Source of the DNA: G963663735 sp963663735 | Lineage (GTDB): Bacteria; Acidobacteriota; UBA6911; RPQK01; JAPXNP01 | Assembly (NCBI GenBank): GCA_963663735.2 | Contig: CAXXHN010000001.1 | Location: 124,001-188,000, forward strand | DNA: 64,000 nucleotides | Direction of reading: 5' to 3' | In this document: piece by piece, positions 50,900-60,099 of the stretch | Layout of the letters: each line of letters begins with the position of its first letter | Position numbering within the stretch: position 1 is the stretch's first letter | Notes under the pieces: model-generated | Told to the model about the DNA's origin: nothing | The model's input: only the letters and a program-made list of their open reading frames with translations | Databases searched by the model: none | Translations under genes and position numbers: made by a program

Positions 50900-52198
50900 A
50901 TGAAGTTCGATCAGTATCATATATCTTCTGAAATAAAGAGAAACCTGGACCAGTTGGGGTTTAAACGCCCAACGGACATACAGTACAAGGCTATCCCCTC
51001 CATAATGAAGGGTGAAGACGTATTGGCCATTGCCCAGACCGGAACCGGTAAAACAGCGGCATTCGCCATTCCGGTCATTAATCGAATTCATACCCAGAAA
51101 AGCAGCAGGCGCAGCATAGGCATTAAATGCCTGGTTATGGTGCCAACCCGAGAGCTTGCCATGCAGATCGGTGAGGTTTTCACGGCCATCGCCAAACACA
51201 CCAAAACCAAAATATTTGCTCTTTACGGCGGGGTTGAGCAGGATCCGCAAATTAAAAAACTCCAGGAAGGTCTGGATGTCCTGATTACTACTCCAGGGCG
51301 GATGTTCGACCTTATCAGCCAGGGATATGTCCGCCTGAACAGCGTTGACACACTAATCCTGGACGAGGCTGATCACATGCTGGACCTGGGTTTTATTGAG
51401 GACATCAAATATGTCAAAAGAATGCTTACCAGGCAGCACCAGACCCTGTTTTTCTCAGCGACGATAGACAACAAAATCAAAAAACTGGCATTTTCACAGG
51501 TCAATAACTCCGCGATTCGCATCCAGATTTCTCCGGACGATCCGGTATCGAAAAACGTCACCCATTTTGTAATGTTCGTTGAAATGGATGACAAACGGTT
51601 TTTCCTCGAACGATTTATCCGCGACAATCCTGAAAGCAAAATTCTGGTTTTTGTCAGAACCCGGGTCAGGGCTGAGAGAGTCGCCAAGGCCATGGAACGA
51701 GCTGGAATAGCCACCTCTACGATACATGGCGAAAAAGAACAACTCGAACGAGCCAGGGTAATGAGTCAATTCAAGGAAGGCGCATTTAACATTCTCATTG
51801 CCACAGATGTCAGCGCACGAGGAATTGACGTACCCAACGTTAACTATGTCATAAACTATGATTTACCGGAAGAAGCTGAATATTATGTACACCGGGTAGG
51901 CCGAACCGGGCGCGGAACCAGCAAGGGTACAGCGATATCATTTTGCAGCAAGGAGGAGAAAGAGCGCCTCGAAGAGATTCACGAGCTACTGAACAAGGAA
52001 ATCAGTGTCATTGAAATCAATAAAAGGGAATATGCGGAGATTGCAGTTCCTCCCAGAAAAGAAAACGATGTAGAAGCTCTCCTCAAGGAACACCAGGAGT
52101 GGGAACTGAAAAAGAAAAAGAAAAAAATACAGAAAGCTATCAATAAGAATAAAAAGAAAAGAACACCCGCTTTTAATCCTTCTAAAATCAAATCGTAA
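50900..52198 (+). CDS. DEAD-box RNA helicase
   Basis: 432 residues with all helicase motifs: Q motif (LDQLGFKRPTDIQYKAIPSI), motif I AQTGTGKTAAF, Ia PTRELAMQ, Ib TPGR, DEAD-type box in the variant DEAD (LILDEADHMLDLG), SAT (SAT), motif IV-V region (FVRTRVRAERV; ATDVSARGID), and VI HRVGRTGRG. The C-terminal tail is lysine-rich (KKKKKKIQKAINKNKKKRTP), which helps RNA binding. It unwinds RNA in ribosome assembly or mRNA turnover. AAGGA precedes the ATG. Confidence 0.95.
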   Translation: MKFDQYHISSEIKRNLDQLGFKRPTDIQYKAIPSIMKGEDVLAIAQTGTGKTAAFAIPVINRIHTQKSSRRSIGIKCLVMVPTRELAMQIGEVFTAIAKHTKTKIFALYGGVEQDPQIKKLQEGLDVLITTPGRMFDLISQGYVRLNSVDTLILDEADHMLDLGFIEDIKYVKRMLTRQHQTLFFSATIDNKIKKLAFSQVNNSAIRIQISPDDPVSKNVTHFVMFVEMDDKRFFLERFIRDNPESKILVFVRTRVRAERVAKAMERAGIATSTIHGEKEQLERARVMSQFKEGAFNILIATDVSARGIDVPNVNYVINYDLPEEAEYYVHRVGRTGRGTSKGTAISFCSKEEKERLEEIHELLNKEISVIEINKREYAEIAVPPRKENDVEALLKEHQEWELKKKKKKIQKAINKNKKKRTPAFNPSKIKS

Positions 52199-52484
52199 CG
52201 ATCTGCCAGGCCGCGCAAGGTGTTATTGTCTTTCTCCAGCCTGGCACCGCCTGCAGTGCAGGAACTGTTTTCGACCTGATACTGCTGAGCCTTTTGACCA
52301 AATAGTTTTCCCGCTCAGCTGACAGGATCTTTTTTCCCTCTCCTGTTTTACCTTTGCTCAAAACCAAATTCAGCCTGCACCGATCCTCCCGGAATTTTCC
52401 CAAGTGGCTGTCAAATTTCTTTTCAGGCTTTTTCATGCATGAAAAACCACACTTTTCAAGGATTCCGGGAATCAGGTCCTCCAC
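52188..52484 (-). CDS. Possible hypothetical protein (98 aa), overlapping helicase end
   Basis: A minus-strand frame from GTG at 52484 to a stop at 52188 encodes 98 residues with a basic, Lys-rich composition (GKFREDRCRLNLVLSKGKTG; then RENYLVKRLSSIR) and overlaps the helicase 3' end by 11 bases. No ribosome-binding site or family signal is seen. It may be a remnant or simply open. The rest of the 52199-52528 gap shows nothing else. Confidence 0.25.
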   Translation of the reverse strand: MEDLIPGILEKCGFSCMKKPEKKFDSHLGKFREDRCRLNLVLSKGKTGEGKKILSAERENYLVKRLSSIRSKTVPALQAVPGWRKTITPCAAWQIVTI

Positions 52485-52528
52485 TATTTCAGAGTCACAT
52501 AGACGGCCTAGATTTTAACCCCCTTTTC

Positions 52529-55500
52529 TTAGTCCTGGACAATTCCATCAAAGACAGAGGTTTCCTTTTCCGAAACCTTTACCAGTGATTTCACAAGAGA
52601 CAGTTTTCCTGAACGGGCGTGGTATACTCCCTGGCTCTGAAAATTGCGTATCACATACTCTCCGAACTCCAGACAAGTACCGTTGGTTCCCCGCAGCGGC
52701 TCTTCAGATATGGAGGTGAGATCCAGGGTGACGGGATATGATTCGCTTGCCAGGACATACAATTTTTTCGGCTGCCATGGTTCCAGGCCCAACCGGGTCA
52801 GCTCCGGCCACAAATCCTTTTCTCCACCGGCACTCTCAAATGCCGGAAGCCCGGCGCGCCCTGACAGTTTATGGCCGGGCTTGTCATAGTCTCCAAAAAC
52901 TCCTCCGTGGGTAATGACAACATCAGGTTGATAAGCCCGGATCGCCGCAACCATATGCCTGACGACGTTTCCTTCTCCCTTCCACAGACGCTCGGTAAAA
53001 TGATAGTAGTCGCTCCCATTATTTCCGGTTTCAAATTCATTGAAATTTGAACTGGTACGAACCCCGATCATCCAGGTATTCCGGTCGTGCTCAAGGTTGT
53101 AGGTCTCCTCATATTCACTGCTGTGGGTATCACTCATCACTCCAACTTCCACAATCGTTTTATCCTGGTTGATACAGTAGTGGGCAAACATCGCGTTGAG
53201 GTTAATAGGTGCGTCATCACCATGCGCCAGCAGTACCAGTATATCTGCCTTGGGCCTCTTCCCACGGGTTGTGTCCCAGGAATAACCCCGATCTTTTGAG
53301 AGCATTACCTTCTCCCTCTCTCCTGCGACTACCACTTTCCCGCTGGAATCCGCCCAAACCGCCCGCAGCCATTCTGTATCCGGCATAGGCCGGTAAGACC
53401 AGCTCTTCCCGCCGTCTTCGGTAATCATCAGCTGCGTTCCCAGCTCTCCCGCGGCATATCCCAGTAGTGGAGTGGCAAAGTGAACCCGCCGAAGGTCCTG
53501 CAAGTCACGTATTTCATCCTTATAAAATGTCGCTGCCGGATTCCAGGTATCGCCCCCGTCTTGGCTGATGAGCAGGCTCCCGTTCTGTCCGACAATACAG
53601 CCGGTTTTTCCTTTAAAAGTGATGTCACGGTAGATTGGCTGGAAACCATAAGGCCTGCGGTCTGCTGGAGCCTCCACTTGAGTCCAGCTCCTGCCTCCAT
53701 CAGATGTTTTAATGACTGTTTCTCTTAGACCTACGGCAAAGCCAATGTTCCGGTCCTTGAAATTAATCCCGTAGAGCCAGTTCATTGTTCCGGTGGTCTT
53801 GAGTTCCTCCCAGGTCATGCCGCCGTCTTCGGTTTTCAGGAGAAATCCCCGTTCCCCGCAGGCATAACCAGTATTCTCGTCAATAAAATCAAGCCCGAAA
53901 AGGAGCCGGCCCCGTTCGCCAAACTGGCACTTCCAGGTTTTACCACCATCTGTGGTGTTATAGAGGTAACCCAATCCCCCTCTGTTGTCATGGCGCATCG
54001 ACTCATTGGATGCGGCAATCCGGATCCTTCCCCCTGCCGCCCAGCCATGCTGTTCATCCACAAAATCCACCCGGTACAGGTCTACGTCGCTCCGCAGGGG
54101 CATCTGTTCCCAGGTTCCGCCCCCGTCTTCGGTGCGAAGAATCGTACCCATGGCACCGACAGCCCAGCCATGATCCCCGATGAACTGCACATCCATAAGC
54201 GGGTATCCGCCGCTTACCGGGTGGGGAACCGAGTCATAATACTCGGACGCATCAATGATTCCGATACTATTGTCAATCCGGGCAATAATCTGTTCAGCCA
54301 TGCTCAACCCAGCCGGATTTTCCAGGCGAATCCCGCTCAGCAGGGCCTGCAACTCCTCTGCTTCTTTATGAAAAACCGCTGGAATAAGGTCAATCTTACC
54401 TGAGGTTCCAACCGCCTTTCTCCTGATTCCGGCAGCAACAACTTCCTGAGGGAGTTCCGGAATGCCAGCCAGGCTTCCGAATGTTTCCGGGTTCAGATAA
54501 TCATTTGCAGTATAAGACCAGGCCTGCAGTTGGGGGGAGCTTCCTTTCCGCAACCGGTTACGGAAAATATTAAAACCCCAGCTGTCGGCACTGGAAACCG
54601 GTATATCAAATGAGGATAAATCAAGTGAGACCTCTGCCCCCCATCCATTTTCTGTATTAAATAGATCAATCCTTGCTTCAGGCATCCAATTCCGGGATGG
54701 GGCGCCATACTGGTCGTAATGGATTCCCCGGATTCCGCCACGATTATCAATGATAATGTGATAATAATCCTGGTGCACTTGGTCAGCGCCCTGAGCCTGA
54801 GGCTGGAGAATAACCCAGAAACACTCATTTTCAAAGACCGCCTGATCCATAAACACTCCATTCACCCCGCTCATCTGAGCAGCCATTCCAGCGCCAAGAT
54901 CAGAGGTTGCGTTATCTTTCTTCCCGATTTTTGCTCCATCCGCCTCAAGGTTTAAACAAAAAGAATTAGCTGTCATCCCAACCCTGGCTCTGGCTTTTTC
55001 AGAGGGAAGCCCTGTTCCCGTCCGGTCTTCACAACCAATTTCCGCAATTTGCGCTGACTCCCATACACCTTCATCCGAGTGGAAATTGACCAGTGGTTCA
55101 GATTCAAGATGAGAAACATGCAGGATCTGATTCTGGCTTGAGCTCATATCAGGTTTCACTTCCTGCATGAAATCAGGCCTGCCCCAGTAATAGGAAACCA
55201 GTCCAGGTCGGCGAACCATAATCCCCTGCTCAACCGTCACTCCAATATTTGGTGTGTATACCTGGATTTGATCTGATGCGATATGACTCCCGTGAAAAAA
55301 TTCCAGGTTCCATTTCCAGCCCGGGTCTGAATACAGATCCAGCCCGGAATAGGGGATAGCCATTTCAACTGCCCAGGCCTGGTTATCTCTGCTGATAGAG
55401 GTTTCAGTATTTGAATTCCAGGAGGAGAAGAAAAATCCATCCAGGTAGGGATCAAAATAAGCATCCCATACTCTCCCGTTGGGATTTACGGCGATCGTAT

Positions 55501-55954
55501 AATAATAATCCCTGCCATGGGTAATGGTATCGGGCAACAGTGGTTTAAGGTCAATCCTGACATAATCATCCCCGGTAATCACGCCATCATCTTCTTTCAG
55601 TTCAGCCGTAATTCCGTCTTTTTCAGGAACTGTCCAATACAGATAAATATTCTTTTTGTCATAAAGAACCCTTACCACCGCCTGATCCCTCTCCCCGCTG
55701 TTATTCAGAAACGGCTTGATGATAACGGCATCCAGCCACTCCGGTTCAGACATATCTCCGTCAACCGCGATTGCCTGATCATGAACAAACCTGCCCGGTT
55801 GATACAGTATCTTTCCAGCCTCGGATTTCACGGAAATCATGCGGTTGCCTCTGATAAGCTTATCCCCTTCAGGATAATGCTTTTGAGCCTGCATCAAGCT
55901 GCCTGAAATAACAATTACGACAAAGGCAAAAACGATATATCGTGCATACTTCAT
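52529..55954 (-). CDS. Secreted fusion: CBM9/DOMON-like, Ycf48-type beta-propeller and PIG-L-type hydrolase
   Basis: 1141 residues after a signal peptide (1-23). Part 1 (about 45-520) has two CBM9-like carbohydrate or heme-binding (DOMON-like) beta-sandwich blocks (DGDMSEPEWLDAVI; VRIDLKPLL). Part 2 (about 590-900) is a Ycf48/BNR propeller with repeated DGG-type turns (TEDGGGTWEQMP, TTDGGKTWKC, SDGGRSWTQVE). Part 3 is PIG-L-like: LVLLAHGDDAPIN near residue 911 and GVFGDYDKPGH near 1027. PIG-L enzymes deacetylate N-acetylglucosamine derivatives with zinc; the usual PDDE reads GDDA here, keeping the zinc-binding His and Asp. AGGATG precedes the ATG. The substrate is unknown. Confidence 0.8.
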   Translation of the reverse strand: MKYARYIVFAFVVIVISGSLMQAQKHYPEGDKLIRGNRMISVKSEAGKILYQPGRFVHDQAIAVDGDMSEPEWLDAVIIKPFLNNSGERDQAVVRVLYDKKNIYLYWTVPEKDGITAELKEDDGVITGDDYVRIDLKPLLPDTITHGRDYYYTIAVNPNGRVWDAYFDPYLDGFFFSSWNSNTETSISRDNQAWAVEMAIPYSGLDLYSDPGWKWNLEFFHGSHIASDQIQVYTPNIGVTVEQGIMVRRPGLVSYYWGRPDFMQEVKPDMSSSQNQILHVSHLESEPLVNFHSDEGVWESAQIAEIGCEDRTGTGLPSEKARARVGMTANSFCLNLEADGAKIGKKDNATSDLGAGMAAQMSGVNGVFMDQAVFENECFWVILQPQAQGADQVHQDYYHIIIDNRGGIRGIHYDQYGAPSRNWMPEARIDLFNTENGWGAEVSLDLSSFDIPVSSADSWGFNIFRNRLRKGSSPQLQAWSYTANDYLNPETFGSLAGIPELPQEVVAAGIRRKAVGTSGKIDLIPAVFHKEAEELQALLSGIRLENPAGLSMAEQIIARIDNSIGIIDASEYYDSVPHPVSGGYPLMDVQFIGDHGWAVGAMGTILRTEDGGGTWEQMPLRSDVDLYRVDFVDEQHGWAAGGRIRIAASNESMRHDNRGGLGYLYNTTDGGKTWKCQFGERGRLLFGLDFIDENTGYACGERGFLLKTEDGGMTWEELKTTGTMNWLYGINFKDRNIGFAVGLRETVIKTSDGGRSWTQVEAPADRRPYGFQPIYRDITFKGKTGCIVGQNGSLLISQDGGDTWNPAATFYKDEIRDLQDLRRVHFATPLLGYAAGELGTQLMITEDGGKSWSYRPMPDTEWLRAVWADSSGKVVVAGEREKVMLSKDRGYSWDTTRGKRPKADILVLLAHGDDAPINLNAMFAHYCINQDKTIVEVGVMSDTHSSEYEETYNLEHDRNTWMIGVRTSSNFNEFETGNNGSDYYHFTERLWKGEGNVVRHMVAAIRAYQPDVVITHGGVFGDYDKPGHKLSGRAGLPAFESAGGEKDLWPELTRLGLEPWQPKKLYVLASESYPVTLDLTSISEEPLRGTNGTCLEFGEYVIRNFQSQGVYHARSGKLSLVKSLVKVSEKETSVFDGIVQD

Positions 55955-56127
55955 AATTTCATCCTTTAAAATCTGGATGTCTAAGGTTTCCCCACATCTG
56001 TAAGATCCAGGGCCTGATAACTGCTTCCCTGGTCCGGCTGCCAGATTATCTTGATCCTTCCCATTTTATCAGCTCTTATCAGTGCTGTTTCATATAAACT
56101 TTTGTCAACATGGGGGTTGTTTAATCA

Positions 56128-56147
56128 CTGGTACCAGCTAATATAAT
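56128..56147 (+). promoter_or_regulatory. Palindrome and -10 box upstream of the hybrid histidine kinase
   Basis: CTGGTACCAG (56128-56137) is a perfect 10-base palindrome; TATAAT (56142-56147) follows four bases later. A weak TTGTTT at 56117-56122 could be the -35. It lies between the divergent fusion gene and the kinase gene. Confidence 0.35.
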
Positions 56148-56222
56148 AAAAAAGTAACCTGGTCAATCAACCAATTGACAGAGATAAAGGACTAAGGATA
56201 TACCTGCCCAATAGGATCGCCA

Positions 56223-58223
56223 ATGTTAAGAAAACCTACCTACGAAGAACTGGAACAAAGAGTACGGCTGCTAGAGCAGGCAGAAACAGTCAGAATAACG
56301 GATGACAAAGAGCTTCAGCAGCACCGGATTCGCCTGTCCGTCATGTCTGGAATCCTGCCCGGCATTTTATACAGGTGCCTGAATGACAAAAACTGGACGA
56401 TGGTTTATATCAGCGAAGAAGTGCAAGCCATTACCGGTTATCATTCATCTGAACTGATTCTAAACAACACCATGCCATATAACGATTTAATTGTTCCAGA
56501 GGACCAGGATCGGGTCAGAAACACAATTGCCGAAGCTGTTATAGAAAACAGGCCATTCACAGTTGAATATCGAATACTCGATAAAAATGGAGACGAAAAC
56601 TGGGTGCGGGAAAAAGGAATAGCCATAGATGAGGATGAGAAAGGCAATGTTATCCTTGAGGGATTCATCCAGGATATTTCTGACCGCAAGCGGGCCGAGG
56701 AAGCTCTGCGGGTTTCCCACCAAAGATTCCTCACTGTATTAAACAGTATTGACGCAACGATTCATGTAATTGACGTGGATACATATGAGATTCTTTTCAT
56801 GAATAAGCATATGATCAACATTTTCACCAGGGACCTGACCGGTGAAAAATGCTGGGAGGTTTTCAAGGGGGAATCAGGCCCATGCCCATTCTGCAATTTC
56901 AACCAGCTGTTTGATGAAAACGGGACACCTGGCAAGGTTCATGTATGGCAGGAAAAGAATCCTGTGAGTGGAAAATGGAACATCTGTCATGACCGGATCA
57001 TTGAATGGACCGATAGGCGCCTGGTCAAACTGCAAATAGCTACCGACATCACCGATCTGAAAAGGATGGAGGAAGAGCTACGTCAGGCCCATAAAATGGA
57101 GGCCATTGGTACTCTTGCCGGGGGAATAGCCCACGAATTCAATAATATTCTGGGGATAATCCTTGGTAATGCAGAGTTAGGCATGGACGATATTCCGAGC
57201 TGGAATCCAATCCATGAGTCCCTTTCAGAAATCAGGACTGCCAGCCTTCGTGGAAAAGACGTGGTTAAGCAACTGTTGAGTTTCAGCCGGAAAAGCGCTC
57301 AAACCAAACAACCGCTCGACCTTATAAAAACTGTAAAAGAATCAATCGGTTTTTTGAAAGCCTCAATTCCCGCTACCATACAGTTTAGGGAAAATTTTCC
57401 TGAAAAATGTCCCTCAGTAGTGGCTGATCAGACCCAGGTAAACCAGATTCTTATTAATCTGTGCAACAATGCTTATCAGTCCATGGAAGATCAGGGCGGC
57501 ATCATAGAAATAACCCTGGAAAAACAGGTGATTGAAAAAAGTGAAGTTTTCCTCGATCAGATACTGAATCCCGGAGAATACGTCCTGCTAAAGGTTTCTG
57601 ATACCGGCCATGGCATCCCCAACGATGTAATAGCGTGTGTTTTCGAACCGTTTTATACAACCAAGGAAGTGAGCAAAGGCTCGGGCCTTGGCCTTGCCGT
57701 TGTTCACGGTATCATCCAAAACCACAACGGTTTTATCAGAATCGAGAGCAAACCTGATCAGGGCACTTCTGTTTTCTGCTATTTTCCAACCACCGACGAA
57801 GCCGTTGCCCATCCAACTAATGAATCTGGAGTAATTTCCGGAGGGAACGAAACCATTTTGTTTGTGGATGACGAAGTATCCCTGGTAAAAATGGGACGCC
57901 AGCATCTTGAGCACCTGGGTTACACAGTCGAAACAAAAACCGATTCTACAGAAGCACTGGATCTTTTCAGGAACAATCCTGAAAAATTCGATCTGGTCAT
58001 TACGGATATGACCATGCCTGGTATGACCGGCGACCGATTAGTCACGGAGCTGATAAAAATAAAACCAGGCATCAAAACGATCATCTGTACAGGGTATAGC
58101 GAAAACATAAACGAAGAGAAGGCAGCCTCCATTGGAGCGGGCTGCTGCATGATGAAACCCGTAGACAGGAAGATTCTTGCCACGACAATCCGCAACCTGC
58201 TGGATAGCAGGATATCCGGCTGA
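56223..58223 (+). CDS. Hybrid sensor histidine kinase (PAS-PAS-HisKA-HATPase-REC), no membrane segment
   Basis: 666 residues: a short coiled-coil start (YEELEQRVRLLEQAE), PAS 1 (about 35-160, with PAC tail GFIQDISDRKRAEEALR), PAS 2 (about 170-285) with an unusual Cys-rich insert (GEKCWEVFKGESGPCPFC), then HisKA with GTLAGGIAHEFNN (phospho-acceptor His near 303), the HATPase with NQILINLCNNAYQ (N box), SDTGHGIP and GSGLGLAVVHG, and a C-terminal receiver with FVDDE and VITDMTMPGM (Asp near 595). No transmembrane helix is seen, so it senses cytoplasmic signals. A partner regulator or phosphotransfer protein is not nearby. Confidence 0.9.
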   Translation: MLRKPTYEELEQRVRLLEQAETVRITDDKELQQHRIRLSVMSGILPGILYRCLNDKNWTMVYISEEVQAITGYHSSELILNNTMPYNDLIVPEDQDRVRNTIAEAVIENRPFTVEYRILDKNGDENWVREKGIAIDEDEKGNVILEGFIQDISDRKRAEEALRVSHQRFLTVLNSIDATIHVIDVDTYEILFMNKHMINIFTRDLTGEKCWEVFKGESGPCPFCNFNQLFDENGTPGKVHVWQEKNPVSGKWNICHDRIIEWTDRRLVKLQIATDITDLKRMEEELRQAHKMEAIGTLAGGIAHEFNNILGIILGNAELGMDDIPSWNPIHESLSEIRTASLRGKDVVKQLLSFSRKSAQTKQPLDLIKTVKESIGFLKASIPATIQFRENFPEKCPSVVADQTQVNQILINLCNNAYQSMEDQGGIIEITLEKQVIEKSEVFLDQILNPGEYVLLKVSDTGHGIPNDVIACVFEPFYTTKEVSKGSGLGLAVVHGIIQNHNGFIRIESKPDQGTSVFCYFPTTDEAVAHPTNESGVISGGNETILFVDDEVSLVKMGRQHLEHLGYTVETKTDSTEALDLFRNNPEKFDLVITDMTMPGMTGDRLVTELIKIKPGIKTIICTGYSENINEEKAASIGAGCCMMKPVDRKILATTIRNLLDSRISG

Positions 58224-58473
58224 AAAAAAACTGGGATGCTGAAAATCCTGCACCGGGACTGAGAATAGTGCAGGGAAAAGATCAAAAACCCGGGAAGGGA
58301 GAAGTCAATAAACTCAGAATTGCGAATGTCTATGTTCGAACCAGAGGGGCCGGCATGGTAAACCAGAGGTAATACCTGCAAACTGCCGCCCGGCGCTTGT
58401 TACTATTCAGGTTGAGGTTAACCATTGTCTGTGCTTTCATTACGGAATTGATCTGTAGTGACGGGGAGCCTGA

Positions 58474-60042
58474 ATGAATCTGCAATTAATTGATGTTTTT
58501 ATTTTTCTCTTGTTTTTTGCCGTGGTAGTCGGCGTAAGCATATGCAAAAGTCGACGTGAAAAAACCAGTGAGGACTTTTTTTTAGCCGGCCGTGGCCTGA
58601 GCTGGCCCTTCATTGGACTTTCCATTGTTGCGGCAAACATTTCCACAGAACAATTCGTGGGAATGTCTGGACAGGGGGCCGGAAGCACTGGTTTAGCAGT
58701 CAGCAACTGGCAGCTGATCGGATCGATCGGAATTGTTCTGATCGCCTTCACCCTGCTGCCCCGCTTCCTTCGCTCCGGGATCTACACCATGCCGGAATTC
58801 CTGGAATACCGGTACAATTCAACGGCGCGGGCCATAATGGCCCTGATCACGGTATTGATCTATGTTGGGGTTCTCCTGACCGGAGTCCTCTATTCAGGTG
58901 GTCTCACCCTGAAAACAATCTTCGGTATGGACCTGGTCCAGGCAGTCTGGCTGATCGGTTTTATTGCCACCATATACACCGCGTTCGGAGGACTCAGGGC
59001 CATTGTCTGGGCTGATCTTTTCCAAGGCGCGGCGCTGATTCTCGGGGGGCTGTTCACCTTCTGGATTGGCCTGAAATCCTGCGGCGGCTGGCAAGTCTTC
59101 ACTGAGGTTAATTCCGCTAAACTGCACATGATCCTTCCAGCCGGGCACGAGAGCCTCCCCTGGACAGGGGTTGTTTCGGGGATGTGGATAGTCACTATTT
59201 ATTACTGCGGCCTCAACCAGTTTATTGTACAGAGAAACCTTGCCGCACGAACCCTGCGCGACGGCCAGTTGGGTGTTATCTTTGCCGGAGCCCTCTGGCT
59301 GATCATACCTTTCGCCATTGTCATGCCCGGAATCATGGCGTCTCAGCTTTTTCCGGCACAGGTTGCGGCCAGTCCCGATTCCGCTTATCCAACCCTTATT
59401 CGTGAACTTATCAAACCGGGCATCCGGGGCATGATGTTTGCAGCTATTGCCGGTGCAGTTATCAGTTCCCTGGCTTCGCTGCTCAATTCAGCGTCAACCA
59501 TCTTCACCATGGACGTCTACCATCGCATGTTTGACCGCAGCGCTCCCCAAAAACGCCTCTTGCTCTTGGGGAGGTTGCTCACTGTAGTGTTCGTAACCAT
59601 TGCCTGCCTTGCTGCGCCCCTCCTGGAAAAAAATGAATCTGTATTCCAGTTTATTCAACAGTTCCAGGGTTATGTCTGGCCGGGAGTGGTAGCAGCCTTC
59701 CTGTTCGGATTCCTTGTACCTCGGGCACCAGGTGCAGCTGGAGTCACGGCACTGGCAGCCGGGCCGCTGCTCTACGGAATATTCCAGTATTTTACCCGGC
59801 AGGGATTTTTTGCGGGTGTTCCGGGAGGAGCACTCTTCCAGATGAATTTCCTGACCCAGGTTCTCTGCAGCTTCCTTTTCCTATGTCTGATCCTGGGCCT
59901 GATCACATTGATAAGCCCCCTGTCCGCTCCCAGGAAGCTTCCAGTCAGAGAAGATATGGACATCAACACTTGCCCAGCCGTCAAGTTTGCCGGAGCTGCA
60001 GTTATCATGTTAATAATGTTGTTCTACATAGTATTCTGGTAA
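58474..60042 (+). CDS. Sodium/solute symporter (SSS family)
   Basis: 522 residues with about 13-14 hydrophobic helices. Family marks include EDFFLAGRGLSWPFIGLSIV near residue 30, AANISTEQFVGMSGQGAG and YTMPEFLEYRYNSTARAI near 110, plus GGLRAIVWADLFQGAALILG (about 170) in the signature region of Na+/sugar symporters. GGGGAG precedes the ATG. The UroD-like gene follows 57 bases later, so the pair may form an operon importing and using a small organic compound. The substrate could be a sugar, a myo-inositol-like or methylated compound. Confidence 0.92.
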   Translation: MNLQLIDVFIFLLFFAVVVGVSICKSRREKTSEDFFLAGRGLSWPFIGLSIVAANISTEQFVGMSGQGAGSTGLAVSNWQLIGSIGIVLIAFTLLPRFLRSGIYTMPEFLEYRYNSTARAIMALITVLIYVGVLLTGVLYSGGLTLKTIFGMDLVQAVWLIGFIATIYTAFGGLRAIVWADLFQGAALILGGLFTFWIGLKSCGGWQVFTEVNSAKLHMILPAGHESLPWTGVVSGMWIVTIYYCGLNQFIVQRNLAARTLRDGQLGVIFAGALWLIIPFAIVMPGIMASQLFPAQVAASPDSAYPTLIRELIKPGIRGMMFAAIAGAVISSLASLLNSASTIFTMDVYHRMFDRSAPQKRLLLLGRLLTVVFVTIACLAAPLLEKNESVFQFIQQFQGYVWPGVVAAFLFGFLVPRAPGAAGVTALAAGPLLYGIFQYFTRQGFFAGVPGGALFQMNFLTQVLCSFLFLCLILGLITLISPLSAPRKLPVREDMDINTCPAVKFAGAAVIMLIMLFYIVFW

Positions 60043-60099
60043 CAACTCAAACCGGTACCGCAATACCACGCCATGCCGGTGGACATAACGGAGTCCCGA

